A DNA stretch of 64,000 bases, taken from Hydractinia symbiolongicarpus (taxonomy: Eukaryota > Cnidaria > Hydrozoa > Anthoathecata > Hydractiniidae). Shown here in pieces: positions 63,501 to 64,000 of the stretch. Both the position numbers and the translations under genes were made by a program. The notes under the pieces were generated by a model, which saw only the letters and a list, made by a program, of their open reading frames with translations, was not told where the DNA came from and searched no databases. Positions within the stretch are counted from its first letter, which is position 1; every line of letters starts with the position of its first letter. The stretch covers positions 31,801,501 to 31,865,500 of the forward strand of contig NC_079880.1 in NCBI RefSeq assembly GCF_029227915.1. Direction: 5' to 3'.

Positions 63501-64000
63501 ACGTAAATGACGTGGTTCTACGTGCATGTGCAGGTTACCATTGGTCTACTCCTTCAACTCTCAATGGACTACTGCGTCCTAAGTCATTTTCTTTGGCACC
63601 ATGGCTTTACAACGCCGTCAACTACATGCACAGGCCTCTAAAGGCTGTAATATGGCTTTTGCCGCCTAATAAAGGCGTTACACGTAAATCCCCCGGTTCC
63701 ACGTGCTTGTGCAGGTTACTATTGGTCTAGCCCTTCCACTCTCAATGGACTACAAGGTCGTACGTCGCTTTCCCTGGCATCATGGCTTTAGAACTCCGTC
63801 AACAACATGCACAGGCCTCTAAAAGCCGTAATATGGCGTTTTGCTGCCTAATAAAGGCCTTACGTGTAAATTACGTGTTCCCACGTTCTTGCGCAGGTTA
63901 CCATTGGTCTAATCCTTCCACTCTCCATGGACTGCAACGTCCTAAGTCGTTTTCCCCAGCGCCATGGCTTTAGAACGCCGTCAACTACATGCACAGGCCT
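60582..64000 (+). repeat. 6,352-bp higher-order unit, second copy, cut by window end
   Basis: Follows the first copy at a constant offset to the last base. Examples of differences are CCACGTGTGTGTG at about 60978 against CCACGTGCGTGTG, and TTTTTCCTAGCGCC at about 61770 against TTTTCCCCAGCGCC. How far it continues cannot be seen. Confidence 0.85.

Larger units (their letters stand above)
1..64000 (+). repeat. 182-bp tandem satellite array, whole window
   Basis: Seen directly: ATGGCTTTAG (or a one- or two-base variant) recurs every 182 bp from position 19 to 63964 with occasional steps of 164, 174, 181, 183 or 247 bp. All monomers lie in one orientation, with a partial monomer at each end (1-18 and 63964-64000). 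Two segments are almost invariant, the head around ATGGCTTTAGAAC...GTCAACTACATG and the core GCAGGTTACCATTGGTC; the segments between and after them define the families. One hand-counted monomer (1112-1293) has 54 C and 32 G, about 47% GC with marked C excess on the plus strand. Monomer length near 180 bp and higher-order organisation are typical of centromeric or pericentromeric satellites of plants and animals; centromere location is inference. No intervening single-copy DNA was seen. Confidence 0.97.
50341..64000 (+). repeat. Diverged right-hand domain with N and O monomers
   Basis: Monomers here differ more from each other and from those to the left. Typical are N (ACATGAATCAGGAGAC, CTTAGCACG; for example 51254, 54342-type neighbours and 59614), O (CACAGGTCCCTAAAGG, TTTTTTACGTGCC; for example 55430, 57976, 60333, 61781) and monomers with GGCCGTTACATGG (54344, 58515, 60696). 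CCATGGG often replaces CCATGGC at junctions. Neighbouring units are less alike than in the left 40 kb, as expected for older, less homogenised satellite. Confidence 0.8.

Noticed and set aside
1-64000. Many consecutive 63-codon ORFs as a tandem gene family
   Set aside because: The period of 182 bp rotates the frame, neighbouring ORFs overlap by 10 bp, amino acid changes are abundant, and closed or frameshifted monomers (C, short I) are amplified as well.
1-64000. CRISPR array
   Set aside because: Repeats are 182 bp, directly adjacent, diverged into families and without short unique spacers.
1-64000. Telomeric repeats or microsatellite blocks
   Set aside because: No TTAGGG-, TTTAGGG- or TTAGG-type runs; only short GTGTGTG within monomers.

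Overview
The whole 64 kb window is one uninterrupted head-to-tail satellite DNA array with a basic monomer of about 182 bp, roughly 350 monomers, all in the same orientation. I found no conventional gene, RNA gene, transposon, telomere repeat, CRISPR array or other unique sequence. Nearly every monomer carries an NcoI-type CCATGG at the point I use as monomer start (the ATGGCTTTAG decamer), followed by an AGGCCT/AAAGGCC cluster, a dyad around CACGTGGTTCCACG, a nearly invariant core GCAGGTTACCATTGGTC and a tail ending in GTCGTTTTCC. The pattern (nucleosome-plus-linker-sized monomer, diverged monomer families, nested higher-order repeats and recent segmental duplications) is that of centromeric or pericentromeric satellite in a eukaryote. 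I cannot name the species. CpG is not strongly depleted, which is mild evidence against old, heavily methylated vertebrate-type satellite, or evidence of fast homogenisation.

Monomer families are labelled here by short diagnostic words: A (tail CAATATACTACAAGG), B (ATATGCCTTATAGAGGCC, tail CTACTACGTTCTAGG), C (mostly 183 bp, CCTCGGTTCCACATGC), D (CTACTTGCACAGTCTTC), E (CACAGGACTCTAAAGCCGT), F (GGCTTTACAACGCC head, CTACAATATCATAAG tail), G (AACATCGTCAACTACATG head), X (CCGTAAACTAC head), H (CGTCAAATACATGC), I (GCCTAAAAAAAGGCG, often a 164-bp short form), J' (CTTTTGGGCCTAG, 1-bp deletion), L (TTTCACGTAAATCACG with tail CTACTGCGTCC), N (CATGAATCAGGAGAC) and O (CACAGGTCCCTAAAGGTTG).

Layout. 1-15.8 kb: a higher-order unit in the order D-G-X-H-E-F-B-C (eight monomers, 1,456 bp) recurs in complete, expanded and truncated versions; a 4.7 kb stretch is copied at 11.4-15.4 kb with four monomers missing, and a 1.65 kb stretch at 0.7-2.3 kb is copied at 9.6-11.2 kb. 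15.8-41 kb: a different, longer unit (5,643 bp, or 6,189 bp where three extra monomers are present) occurs about three times (19.2, 24.8 and 34.3 kb), with younger 1,984-bp, 546-bp and 1,802-bp tandem duplications. 41-50 kb: mixed monomers without a clear long unit, several indel-bearing monomers and two accidental in-frame ORF fusions. 50-64 kb: more diverged monomers including N and O, with a 6,352-bp unit (about 35 monomers) whose second copy runs off the window end.

The 63-codon ORF seen in most monomers overlaps its neighbour by 10 bp (ATGGCTTTAG holds the start of one and, in another frame, the TAG stop of the previous). Because 182 is not a multiple of three and because closed and frameshifted monomer types were amplified equally well, I treat these ORFs as by-products of the repeat, not as genes. 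The sequence's biology appears to be array evolution (unequal exchange, conversion) and possible protein or structure recognition of the dyads, not coding.
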